Below, in pieces: positions 27,118 through 36,800 of a stretch of DNA of 64,000 nucleotides (position 1 is the stretch's first letter; every line of letters starts with the position of its first letter). The stretch is from the NCBI GenBank assembly GCA_022823465.1, contig JAJEHX010000028.1, positions 1 through 64,000 on the forward strand, written 5' to 3'. A program made the position numbers and the translations under genes. The notes below the pieces were generated by a model that was not told the DNA's origin, made no database searches, and saw nothing but the letters and a program-made list of their open reading frames with translations. The stretch is from Candidatus Latescibacterota bacterium. GTDB taxonomy: Bacteria; JAAXHH01.

Positions 27118-28539
27118 TTACCCGTTCACCGATTTCGAAATCTCTTTGACGGCGCCGAGGATCTTGTCCACTTCGGCCGCCGTGACCATGATATGCATCG
27201 AGGCGCGGTTTGCGTCCCAACCGACCTGCATGTGGGTCACGCTTCGGATGTAGATATTATAGTCTTCCAGGAGCTTCGTGTTGAGGTCCCGGGTCGGCAC
27301 GTCCTTGATCCTGAATGGGACGAGTCCCGCGTGAAGTCTCGGATCCTCGGAAGCGAACACCTCCACGCCGTCGATGTTGCGGAGACCATTGGCCAGTTTG
27401 CCGGCCAGGTAGCGGATGCGGGCTTCGATCCCTTCAGGGGTCAGGTGGTTGTGGAAGTCGAGCGCCGCGTTGACGGCCACCCACTTCGGATAACTGCTGG
27501 AACCCCGGCGCGTATACTGACCGGCCGAGCTCATCCGTTCTAGCCACCGCTCGTTCGAAGAGAGATCTTCGCCGTACATGTTCTTGCCTGCGAAAGGCGT
27601 GGTCGAGGTGACGGGCTGGATCCGGTCGAACATGTCCTCTTTGACATAGAAAAAGCCGGACTGCATGGACGCCAGCATCCATTTGTGCGACGGACCGGCG
27701 TACATGTCGCATCCCAGGTCGTGCATGTCGAGCTTGACCATGCCCGGCGGCTGGGCGCCGTCCACCAGCGTGATGACGCCCTTTGACCGGGCCATCTCGC
27801 AGATCTCCTTGACGGGCATGAATAACCCGTCCGTGTAATTCGTATGACAGAAGCTGAGCAGTTTGGTCTTCGGCGTGATGCCTGCCTCGAAGGCCTTCAG
27901 GAGGTCGTCCGGCGACTTGGGCGGATGGAGTTTGGGATCGGAAAGGTCGATGACGCCGACTTTCAGCTTGTCCCGGTGTGCCCGGTTGAGTATGGGATTC
28001 GTCCCCGCGCCGTGGTCGTGGTTGGTGTAGACGATCTCGTCTCCGGGTTCGAGGACGGGACCGAACGTACCCGTGATCATCCCGTCCGTGGTATTGTTCG
28101 CCAGGGCGAGCTCATTGGGCTTGCAGCCGACGTATTCCGCGAACTTGGCCATGAACCCGTCGCTGTACTCTTCGGTATAGAAGTCCCTCCTGAAGCTCAC
28201 GTAATCGTTGTTGATGCGGTTCAGCGCGTCGATCTGCGCCATGTGGACGCTGCGTGGGGAGGGCCCCCGGGTCCCGGTGTTCATGTACGCGAGGTCCGGT
28301 CGGATCAGGAATTGTTTGGCCACCAGTTCCCAGAATGGTTCGTCGTCGGGCGCTGCGGCGGCGCCCGTATCGTTCATGTCCACCGCGGCATGGGCGGTTT
28401 TCGCGCCAAGAGACGCCAGCGCGGTGCCGGCCAGCGCTCCGCCGAGAAAGCGGCCCAGGAAACCGCGGCGGCTGAGAGCCGCCAGTGCCTTTGGATCTTC
28501 AAATCTTGGATCGAAGTTGAGGTCGGGCGAGGAATACAT
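27118..28539 (-). CDS. Aminotransferase class V-fold PLP-dependent enzyme with Tat signal (isopenicillin N epimerase-like)
   Basis: SRRGFLGRFLGGALAGTALASLGAKTAHA twin-arginine leader; YMNTGTRGPSPRSVH...LALANNTTDGMITG...LVDGAQPPGMVKLDMHDLGCDMYAGPSHKWMLA (PLP Lys). Confidence 0.85.
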   Translation of the reverse strand: MYSSPDLNFDPRFEDPKALAALSRRGFLGRFLGGALAGTALASLGAKTAHAAVDMNDTGAAAAPDDEPFWELVAKQFLIRPDLAYMNTGTRGPSPRSVHMAQIDALNRINNDYVSFRRDFYTEEYSDGFMAKFAEYVGCKPNELALANNTTDGMITGTFGPVLEPGDEIVYTNHDHGAGTNPILNRAHRDKLKVGVIDLSDPKLHPPKSPDDLLKAFEAGITPKTKLLSFCHTNYTDGLFMPVKEICEMARSKGVITLVDGAQPPGMVKLDMHDLGCDMYAGPSHKWMLASMQSGFFYVKEDMFDRIQPVTSTTPFAGKNMYGEDLSSNERWLERMSSAGQYTRRGSSSYPKWVAVNAALDFHNHLTPEGIEARIRYLAGKLANGLRNIDGVEVFASEDPRLHAGLVPFRIKDVPTRDLNTKLLEDYNIYIRSVTHMQVGWDANRASMHIMVTAAEVDKILGAVKEISKSVNG

Positions 28540-28708
28540 GGGAGTACCTCCGGTTCGGCAATCTGTTGCCGGAAACGTGCGGCGGTGGCAGGCCGTCTGG
28601 ATGCATCTGGTCGAAGTAGCTGAGATGCGAGGGGGAATAGTTACTTATATTATGCGCCATATGGTAAATACAGGCAACCTGTTTTTGCCCGCTGGACGAA
28701 GAAATCAC

Positions 28709-28737
28709 TTGACAAATTACCCCTTTTCCGTATATTT
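28709..28737 (+). promoter_or_regulatory. Sigma70-like promoter for the cold-shock gene
   Basis: TTGACA (28709-28714), 17-nt spacer, ATATTT (28732-28737); implies a ~150-nt 5' UTR. Confidence 0.5.
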
Positions 28738-28893
28738 GCGCGAAGGTGCGAAGTAGTTAAATCCCTCCCCATGACAACCTGTCCGTAACCGCCGAGAACT
28801 GCCCGTGTTTTCGATGTAGTTACTTATTTCCAGGCAATTACGAAACTGGTTGTCAGGGAAACCATTTCTTCCTAATAAGGCAGGTGTGTCGGT

Positions 28894-29100
28894 ATGGAAC
28901 GTGGCACGGTCAAGTGGTTTAATGAACGCAAGGGATTCGGATTCATCGCCCGCGAAGATGGGGACGACGTGTTCGTCCACTATTCGGCGATCGTCGCCCA
29001 GGGGTTCAAGACGCTGAACGAAGGCGATGAAGTCACCTTTGACATCACAGAAGGTCCCAAGGGCCTTCAGGCCGCGAACGTAACCAAGGTATCCGGTTAG
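28894..29100 (+). CDS. Cold shock protein (CspA family)
   Basis: [33 protein letters not shown], canonical RNP1/RNP2 cold-shock domain, 68 aa. Confidence 0.97.
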   Translation: MERGTVKWFNERKGFGFIAREDGDDVFVHYSAIVAQGFKTLNEGDEVTFDITEGPKGLQAANVTKVSG

Positions 29101-29130
29101 AGATACCACCAGAGTGCAGAACGCATCAAG

Positions 29131-29172
29131 ATAGCCCGTGGACCGAGTTGCGCCGTTTCACGGGCTATTTGT
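29131..29172 (+). terminator. Rho-independent-like terminator after cold-shock gene
   Basis: ATAGCCCGTG ... CACGGGCTAT, 10-bp stem, followed by TTTGTCT. Confidence 0.55.
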
Positions 29173-29260
29173 CTATTGGCCGATGCAGCCCCCGATGCGT
29201 GGTTCGAGTGGCAGCCAGAGTCGTCACCGCCCCGAAGGCCGGGCATAAAGGAGACGGAAA

Positions 29261-30163
29261 ATGCCCGGCAGCGACGTGCCCGTTCCGGTTACCGGCTTTA
29301 CTGCGCCATGTCTCGAGTTCGACTTCCCCCGCCTGAGTATCGGATTCGCCGAATACGACGAAGGCCCCACGGGATGTACGGTCTTCCTCTTCGACCAGGG
29401 TGCCGTCACGGCCGTTGACGTCCGGGGCGGCATGCCCGGCGTGGTCGAATCGGAGTACCAGTTCCATCATGCCATTTGTTTCGCAGGCGGTTCGTTGCAC
29501 GGACTGGAGGCCGTTTCCGGCGTGCGGGCCGCCCTGACTGCGAAGGAGGCGCCGAGTAGTCCCCCGGCCCTGCCGCTGGTCGCCGGCGCGATCATCTTCG
29601 ACTGGTTCAACCGGAAGGATTTCGTCTATCCAGACAGGAAGCTCGGCGAAGCCGCCGCCGTTACGGCCGCCCCGGGTAGTTTCTACTATGGCCGGCGCGG
29701 CGCGGGACGCTGGGCGGGTGTGGGCGAGGGCGGAACTTACAGAGAAATCGGAGCGACGAAGATCGCCGTGTTCACTGTGGTGAACGCCCTGGGCGATATC
29801 GTCGACCGCGAAGGCCGGGTCCGGACGCGGGACCATCGCCATCCCTATGACAAGCTGGAAGCGCGCCTTGCCAGGAGGTCGGAATCCGGATCCGACCGGG
29901 TGGGCAGGCACACCACGCTGACGCTGGTCGTGACCAACCAGAAGTGGACCCAGGGCGAACTGAGCCAGATCGGCAGGCAGGTCCACGCGTCCATGGCCCG
30001 GGCGATTCACCCTTTTCACACGATGCGGGACGGGGACGTGCTGTTTACCGCGACGACCGGTGAGATGGAGAACAGGCGCCTGAAGAGCACGACCGATTTC
30101 GGGCTGATCGCCTCGGAACTGGCATGGGACGCCGTGCTGAACAGCCTGGAGGAATCGGCCTGA
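29261..30163 (+). CDS. P1 family (DmpA/S58-like) peptidase
   Basis: FDFPRLSIGFAEYDEGPTGCTVFLFDQGAVTAVDVRGGMPGVVE...CFAGGSLHGLEAVSGV...VGRHTTLTLVVTNQKWTQGELSQIGRQVHASMARAIHPFHTMRDGDVLFTATTG. Confidence 0.82.
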   Translation: MPGSDVPVPVTGFTAPCLEFDFPRLSIGFAEYDEGPTGCTVFLFDQGAVTAVDVRGGMPGVVESEYQFHHAICFAGGSLHGLEAVSGVRAALTAKEAPSSPPALPLVAGAIIFDWFNRKDFVYPDRKLGEAAAVTAAPGSFYYGRRGAGRWAGVGEGGTYREIGATKIAVFTVVNALGDIVDREGRVRTRDHRHPYDKLEARLARRSESGSDRVGRHTTLTLVVTNQKWTQGELSQIGRQVHASMARAIHPFHTMRDGDVLFTATTGEMENRRLKSTTDFGLIASELAWDAVLNSLEESA

Positions 30164-30266
30164 AAGGACCGCTTAGGGGCGGCACCTTGAACCGCGTCCA
30201 GCCCGTGTCCGCGGCGCCGCGCGGGAGAGACGCAACCTGGTCATTGCGCAAAGAGATCCAACCTGA

Positions 30267-32804
30267 TCATCGCGCGAGGTTTTCGTAGACCGCACGCGCC
30301 TCCCGGAACTGTCCCAGAACGTGATCGATTTCCTCCTGGGAGCGCCAGCCCGGGTGCGCTTCGGCCATTTCGATAAGCCGGTCGATCCACCGAACGAAGT
30401 ATTGGGCGGATTCCCGGCTGCGGATCGGATCGTCCCCCACGTAGACCCGTATGGGTTGCGTCGTGGCCAGCGGATAGCGGTCGTCGATGGGGTGGGTCCA
30501 CGGGGAACCCTCCGCCTGGAGGGTGTACCATCCGCTTTCACGCACCGTCCATTTTTCCTCGAAATCAGCCCTTGTCCTGTCCTCGGACAGGGGTATTTCC
30601 TTCGCGATCTCCCCATTCCGGTAGACTGTCACTTTGTCAAGCGGTACGATGCTCCGCATTTCGCCGGCAAGCGAGATCGAACCGCCCTCTTCAGGAAGAT
30701 GGATAATCTCGCCGGGACCCATGCCGTCGATGGTGAACCCCAGGATCGGTCCGTTGGTGGCGAAGGTCCGCCCGGCGCGCAGTCCCGACAGCCAGGCGTC
30801 CCAGGACAGGGGCGTGTCGCCCAGGTAGACGTAGGAACGGACCTGGCCGACGATGGCGGTCCGGTACATGCTGCTGATGGAATCCTCCCCGCCGGTCAGG
30901 ATGATGTTGAAGTCGTTGTTGAGCAGGCGATGCCACACGTTGAGTACGGCGTGTCCCGCCCCCGATATCTCGAGCGCTTCCACGGTGCCCAGCGCCGCGT
31001 CGACGGGAAAGGCCTTGGCGCCGCCCAGCGTCGGGTTTTCGCCGCCCAGCGGATCCGCCTCGCCGAAAAAGGGATGGACGTAACCCCTGAAGGCGCCCTG
31101 CTCACCGGCCAGGCGGAGCATATCCGTGTTTGACGGATACAGACTGTATATCGCGGTGCCCTCGTAACCGGACGCAAAGGGCGACAGGAGGAAATCCGAA
31201 AGTCCGATAAAATAGACGTGGCCGTGAAAAGCCGGACGGTACTCCTCGCCCACGTGCAGGATGTGCTCCGGCGTGGAAAGGGCGTCGGGCTCGCCCGTAA
31301 AGAACTGGTAGTCGAGCATGCGGTTGTCCTTGTTGGCCACGAGTTCGTTCACAACGGACTGGTCCTCCGCTTCAGACATGTGCATGAGGTTTTCCAGCGT
31401 GTTGTGCAGATCCCCCGCGTAGTTCATGTGCACGTGGGTGCTGCCGCTGTACCATCCCTTTTCCCGCATGTCCGTCATGCGCTTCAGCGTAAGCGCCACG
31501 GCGGTGGTCTTCCCTTCCTCGATCTCCACCGTCCTGCTGACGGGGTGGTATTCGAAGCCCTTCATGGCTTCCACAGTCAGCGGCCCGGCCGGAACGTCGA
31601 GTACGAAGGAGCCGGGGACATGAAAGAAGTGTTCTCGAAGCCGCCCGACGCGGTGGTACGCGCCGTCTGCCGCATAGGACTTGCCGTCAGACGCCCGGGT
31701 ATAGACGCGGACCGTTGTCGGTTTTCCCGTGTCGCCGTCAAGCACGGTGACCGCCGCGCGGCCGTGGGACCCGCGCCAGCGTTTCTCGCGGATGCGGACG
31801 TCGGTCAGTCTGCCGCCTACCGTTTCCATGATCCGCAAGGCGGGCAGCCCCTGTTGATTAGTGATATAGGCGATTTTCGATCCGTCCGGCGACCAGCGGG
31901 GGTAGAAATCATCCCAGTCGCCGAAGGTGATTTTGTAGGGGTGGCCTCCGTCCGCCGGCAGGAGATAGAGTTTCGTATACTGGCCGCCGCGGTGGGAAGC
32001 GTATACGAAGCGCGATCCGTCCGGCGACCAGTGCGGCCGGGTGCGGTACAGGGTCTGTTCCTCGTGGACGATCGTGGCCTTGTCGATGCCGAACGGTTCG
32101 ACGGGCATCCGCCATACCGCCCCCGACCCCAGGGGGATTGCGCGGTTGCTGACAAACATCAACTCCTCGCCGTCCTGCGACCAGCTCGGTTCGATGTGAA
32201 GGTCGTAGGCGCCGAAGTAAAGGCGGCTCTGCCCATAATCGTTGTCGCGGGTCAGCTGTATTGGATCTCCGGTCGCGCGGCCGTCCGCCATGTCCTGTAC
32301 GAATATGTTGAAATAACCGCTGGGTTCCGTGGACACGTAAGCCAGCCTGGAGCCATCGGGCGACCAGTCGGGATCGAGGTAGAGGTGGTCCCCGGTCGTC
32401 AGCGGCCGGGATACGCCTGTTTCGACGTTGAGGACCATGAGATCAATTGTCCTGTTGTCGGTTTCGGCCGTGTAGGCGATCCATCTACCGTCGGGCGACC
32501 AGGCCGGAGAAGAGTCGTAGGTTTCGTTGTCCGTGAGTTCGTACGCGGTATGCTCGCCCAGCCGTATCCGCCAGATGGACCCGTGCAGCGCGAAAGCCAA
32601 CGTCTCGCCGTCGGGGGACCAGGCCGGCCGGCGGGGCGTGGTCGTGGAGGGTGGCGGCAGGTAGAAGTTGTGCATGTAGTTGCCGCCGGTACGGGCGGCC
32701 TGGTAGGCCGCTGGAGGAGGCTGCTGGGCAACGGTTGTACTGGACGCCGCGGTGAGGCAGGCGGCGAGAACGAAGCGAAGTGACACGGGAATTCTCCAGA
32801 TCAT
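30267..32804 (-). CDS. Secreted TolB-like beta-propeller (PD40) plus CehA/McbA-type metallohydrolase
   Basis: Repeated W(S)PDG(xx)(L/I)A(Y/F) PD40 motifs (SPAWSPDGRWIAYTAE, DPDWSPDGSRLAYVS, HPRWSPDGSKIAYITN) then GWYSGSTHVHMNYAGDLHNT...GGEDSISSMYRT. Confidence 0.8.
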   Translation of the reverse strand: MIWRIPVSLRFVLAACLTAASSTTVAQQPPPAAYQAARTGGNYMHNFYLPPPSTTTPRRPAWSPDGETLAFALHGSIWRIRLGEHTAYELTDNETYDSSPAWSPDGRWIAYTAETDNRTIDLMVLNVETGVSRPLTTGDHLYLDPDWSPDGSRLAYVSTEPSGYFNIFVQDMADGRATGDPIQLTRDNDYGQSRLYFGAYDLHIEPSWSQDGEELMFVSNRAIPLGSGAVWRMPVEPFGIDKATIVHEEQTLYRTRPHWSPDGSRFVYASHRGGQYTKLYLLPADGGHPYKITFGDWDDFYPRWSPDGSKIAYITNQQGLPALRIMETVGGRLTDVRIREKRWRGSHGRAAVTVLDGDTGKPTTVRVYTRASDGKSYAADGAYHRVGRLREHFFHVPGSFVLDVPAGPLTVEAMKGFEYHPVSRTVEIEEGKTTAVALTLKRMTDMREKGWYSGSTHVHMNYAGDLHNTLENLMHMSEAEDQSVVNELVANKDNRMLDYQFFTGEPDALSTPEHILHVGEEYRPAFHGHVYFIGLSDFLLSPFASGYEGTAIYSLYPSNTDMLRLAGEQGAFRGYVHPFFGEADPLGGENPTLGGAKAFPVDAALGTVEALEISGAGHAVLNVWHRLLNNDFNIILTGGEDSISSMYRTAIVGQVRSYVYLGDTPLSWDAWLSGLRAGRTFATNGPILGFTIDGMGPGEIIHLPEEGGSISLAGEMRSIVPLDKVTVYRNGEIAKEIPLSEDRTRADFEEKWTVRESGWYTLQAEGSPWTHPIDDRYPLATTQPIRVYVGDDPIRSRESAQYFVRWIDRLIEMAEAHPGWRSQEEIDHVLGQFREARAVYENLAR

Positions 32805-32906
32805 TTGAATCACCTGTATGCTGGAATGAATCGGTTGACGGCTCAAACGGAGTCTATCGACCGGCGGACGGAAACCCGTAATTCCCCGAGGTATATCGAC
32901 GTGGTT

Positions 32907-33728
32907 TCACGCCACGGCGTGGCCGTGTTCCAGCGCCTTCTCCACCTCGGATTCCCAGATGCCCTCCACGCGTATCCCGTACTCGGCCACTCCGCCTGTC
33001 GCCCGTGGTCCGGTGATATACGGCCGGTAATCGCGGCCGTCTTCAATAAGTTGCTTCGGCGCGTAGTCGGCGTGGAGAAAGTGGAATGCGATGCCTGCGC
33101 GGGGGTTTTCCGTGCGGTTCTGGCCGGTGCAGTGCGCGGTACCGTAGCAGAAGAACAGGGCTCCGCCCGCTTTCAGTTCGATGGTATCCGCCTGTTCCTC
33201 CGGCGGATAGCAGCGTATGTGGTGGTCGCTGTACGGGTCCCGGCTGTGCTCGTAAGCCGTTTTGTAACTGTCGGGGACCACCTGCATGGTGCCGTTCTTG
33301 ACGGTCGCATCGTGCACGGCGATCCAGACGGCCGTTCCCTTCAGCGGATCGCTGATCTTAAAGTAGGCGTTGTCCTGGTGCCAGTGGGTGCCCATGCCGT
33401 CCCTGCCCGGCTTGAGAAAGACCTGGTCCAGGTGGAGGATGTAGGGATCCCCGATCAACCGGGAGATGGCGGCGACCACGTCGGGTTGGAATGGCAGGGC
33501 CCTGAACAGGCCGCTGTGCCGGTACATCGGGCAAAGCTGCAGGTTGCGCAGCGTTGTGGACGTCGTTTTGCCATCGCCTTCCGTGGCGACGTTGCGCAGG
33601 GCGCCTTCCTCCATGAGCCGATCGATCTCGGCCTGGAACGCCCGGGTCTCCCGGTCCGAGAAAAACCCGGGTTTGGCCACGTAGCCGTGGGCCCTGAAAT
33701 GCTCGACTTCTTCGTTTGTGAGTACCAC
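32907..33728 (-). CDS. Phytanoyl-CoA dioxygenase family protein
   Basis: FRAHGYVAKPGFFSDRETRAFQAEIDRL...THWHQDNAYFKISDPLKGTAVWIAVHDATVKNGTMQVVPDSY...GTAHCTGQNRTENPRAGIAFHF. Confidence 0.88.
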   Translation of the reverse strand: MVLTNEEVEHFRAHGYVAKPGFFSDRETRAFQAEIDRLMEEGALRNVATEGDGKTTSTTLRNLQLCPMYRHSGLFRALPFQPDVVAAISRLIGDPYILHLDQVFLKPGRDGMGTHWHQDNAYFKISDPLKGTAVWIAVHDATVKNGTMQVVPDSYKTAYEHSRDPYSDHHIRCYPPEEQADTIELKAGGALFFCYGTAHCTGQNRTENPRAGIAFHFLHADYAPKQLIEDGRDYRPYITGPRATGGVAEYGIRVEGIWESEVEKALEHGHAVA

Positions 33729-33857
33729 AGTGCAATCCCCTTTGCCTGCGTCCGGCCGGAATACCCCGGTTCACCTTGCGCCGGGACCGGCGCGGACCCG
33801 TTCATGCGCCAGACCGGCCCGCGGTAACGGACCGGTCTGAGGCGCGGTTTCGTCTCG

Positions 33858-36800
33858 TCAGAAACTCATGCGGGCCAGTAGCCCGATTCGGTGGTCGGAT
33901 GCGCCGCCGCGCCGGTCGATCCGCATGCCGGAAAGTTCCATGGATGCACCGCCGAAGTCGGCACCGGACGGGGCGAGTCTGGCGCCCAGCCGCATCTGCC
34001 GCCGGTCGTCCCCGAGGAGATACATTTCGCCGAAGGGCGTCATCAACACGCCCATGGACGGGTACGCGAGCCCGTAACCGACCTCCGCCCTCAGCGCGCG
34101 GGCGTTGTTTCGGCCGTGAAGGGACGAGCCCGCAAGCGGCCTGTCACGCCACATCATGCCCGAGTCTCCCGTACCTGCGCCAACGCGCGGCGCGACGGAC
34201 ATGGAAAGGCCTGTCCCGCCCGCGCCGGGACTCAGGGACGCGACCAGGGAAAACCCGTTTTCGCTGTATCCTTCGGCGGTGTGGACCGCCAGGAACCTGC
34301 CCTGTGCGTTTATGCCCACCCGGCCGCCTGACAGGCGCAGCCCTCCCGAAACCTCGAGGCCCTGGCCCGTCTGGCCGGTGCCGCCGTCGTAACGCCCGGC
34401 GAGTTGCGCGTAGGGGGTCAGGGTGGTTCCACCGGAGAGCTTCGTCGAACGCGACCCCTCAAGGCCGATCCGGACCCGCTGCGCGTTCGCGTTTATGTCC
34501 CCGAGCGAAGCCGATTCACTGTCGGAAGTCGACAGCCGGGCCAGGCCCGCGTCACCCACCACGTCCAGCCCCGTGCCGCCCGTCCCCGCCAGCCGGGTGC
34601 GTATGCCCACCAAGGCCATGCGCATGGAAAGGTCGCTCGTGGCATCCTCTGATTCGACCTCGCCGGTGCCGAGTCCCACGATCGACCACGCTTCAGAAAG
34701 ACCGGTGCTGCATAGCCAGCGTACGTACGGCAGCACGCTGGTAAGACGCGATTCCAGGGTGCCGCTCGCGACGGTTACGTCGTAATCGGACTGGCCTGTC
34801 GCGTGCGAAAGGGCGATACCCGCCAGCCAGTTGCGCTGCACGGCCACGTCAAATCCGAGATACGCCGCCTTAAGACTTCCGTCGTAACTGGCGTCCACAT
34901 CGGGTTCGCCCTGGAAGTTCCGCAGGTCACCCGCGCCCCACACGGTCCATTGGACTCCTCCGGTCGCCATCTGGTCCTCCGGCGCGTAGACGAAGGAACT
35001 CGTCCGCAGCAGGTAATCTCCACCAACGCCGCGCGGGTGACCGGCGTCGTTCAACAGCGCCAGGTGTTTCTCCTGAGCCTGGCGTCCGTGGCCCGTAAGG
35101 CTGGCCAACGCCGACACGCTCGACGCGATGCCGTCTATTCTCCGGCCTCCCACGGTGATTCTCTGTCCACCGGTTCCCGCGGCGAAGCGGCCACCGATGG
35201 TTGTCGAGACGCTGGACAGCATATTACGGCCCATGGCGCCCAGGATGTTCTCGTAGGCCATCCGCTCCGCCGCGATGGCCGTGACCGTCACGCCCACCTC
35301 GACAGTTGCCGTTCCCGCCGCGTTCCTTGCGGCGACCGTCACCGTGGCGGAGCCCTTGCGTACACCCGTTACGGTCAGCGTGGCGCCCGTCATGGCGGCT
35401 TCCGCGACGCCGTTGTCGGACGTGGCGGCCGAATAGCTCAGGTCGGTGCCGGTAAAGACGGACTCCAGGTTCGCGGTCCTTGAATCACCCGCCTCCAGCG
35501 TTACCGACGGCGGGCTGCCTACGGTCGACGGGGCGTCGTAGGAGTCGGTAACCGTCACCGTGGCGGTATCGAGTTCCTGGCTGTCGAAACTCGCCGACAC
35601 GATGATCGTTTCTCCCCCGGACTCGTACACGTCGTCGTTGACGACCGTGAGGGTAAGCTGCGTCGAGCCTTCCGTACGCTCCCCGGGTATCGTAATGCTC
35701 AGGTCGCCGCTGACGCTGTAATCGTCACCGGTGGCCGTACCGGAGAGCGCAAGCGGCAATACCGTCGAGATCGGTATGGCCATGCTGGTCTGCGCGGCCG
35801 TCACGGTCACGATCTGCGCTCCGCCTTCCTCCGACACGGTCGCCGGGTTCACGGAAAGCGTAATTCCAGGGGTGTATCCGGTGAAGTCGAAATAGAACCC
35901 GGAGCCGATGACGAGTTCCATCCCATCGACGACGACAGTTTCCGCGTAACTCACCTTGGGCGATCCCAGTTCTTCGTCTCCGACCACGGCCGGATTGTCG
36001 AAATAGTACTCGACGTAACCGCCCCCGGCTTGCGCGGCCTGTATGAGTTCACGAACGTAATAGACCCCGTTCAGGTCCTGGGCGTCGAAAATGTTCACGT
36101 CCTCGCGGGACGGGGTGGCGCCGTGAAAGAGCAGCAGGCCGTCGGTTTGCAGGAAGAAGATGTAGATTTCACCCAGCCGCCAGATACCGTCCTCGATCCG
36201 GAAGGCCTCGACGACATCCTCATGGTTCCCGAATCCCACCTCGTCGATGGCTCCTTTGTAGGCAGAAGTCGCGGCCTGGACGAAAGTCTTCAGGGTTGCC
36301 CGGTCCATCACGTCCGCGGCGGTTACGTCACCGACGGGCAGCGGAGGAACGAGCGCGTCCTGCACCGAAATCGTTGCGGTTCCGATTTCCTGGCCTTCAT
36401 AATCGGCCGTGACCACGATGGTCTCGCCGGCCTCGTCCATTCCATCGTACGCAACGTCGAAAGTGAGAGTTCGAGACGCCGACACGGCATCCCTGGGGAT
36501 GATGATCTCGAGCGTACCTTCCGCGGTGTAGTCATCGCTCGTGGCCGTGCCCCCCAAAGTCAGGCCTATGATGGTCGCCGCCGTAATCGGTTCCTCGGTC
36601 AGCGTGGCCGTCACCGTCACCTCCTGGCCGCCGCGGCCTTCGATCACGGTTTCCGGCTCCACCGTCAGCGTGATCTCCGGCACGTCGTCCACGGGCCTCC
36701 GATAGAAGCCGGCGCCGGTTACCAGGGTCGCATTGGGAAAGAGCGGGCTGTCGGGAGGAAGCGTATAGGCCTCGGCATAACTCACTTTGGGCGAACCGAG

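Noticed and set aside
31218-32783. 521-aa plus-strand ORF
   Set aside because: Antisense to the PD40/CehA-like gene.
33806-33846. Hairpin GCGCC-AGACCGG...CCGGTCT-GA-GGCGC after the giant autotransporter gene
   Set aside because: Plausible terminator on the minus strand but it lacks a T-tract, so not listed as a feature.
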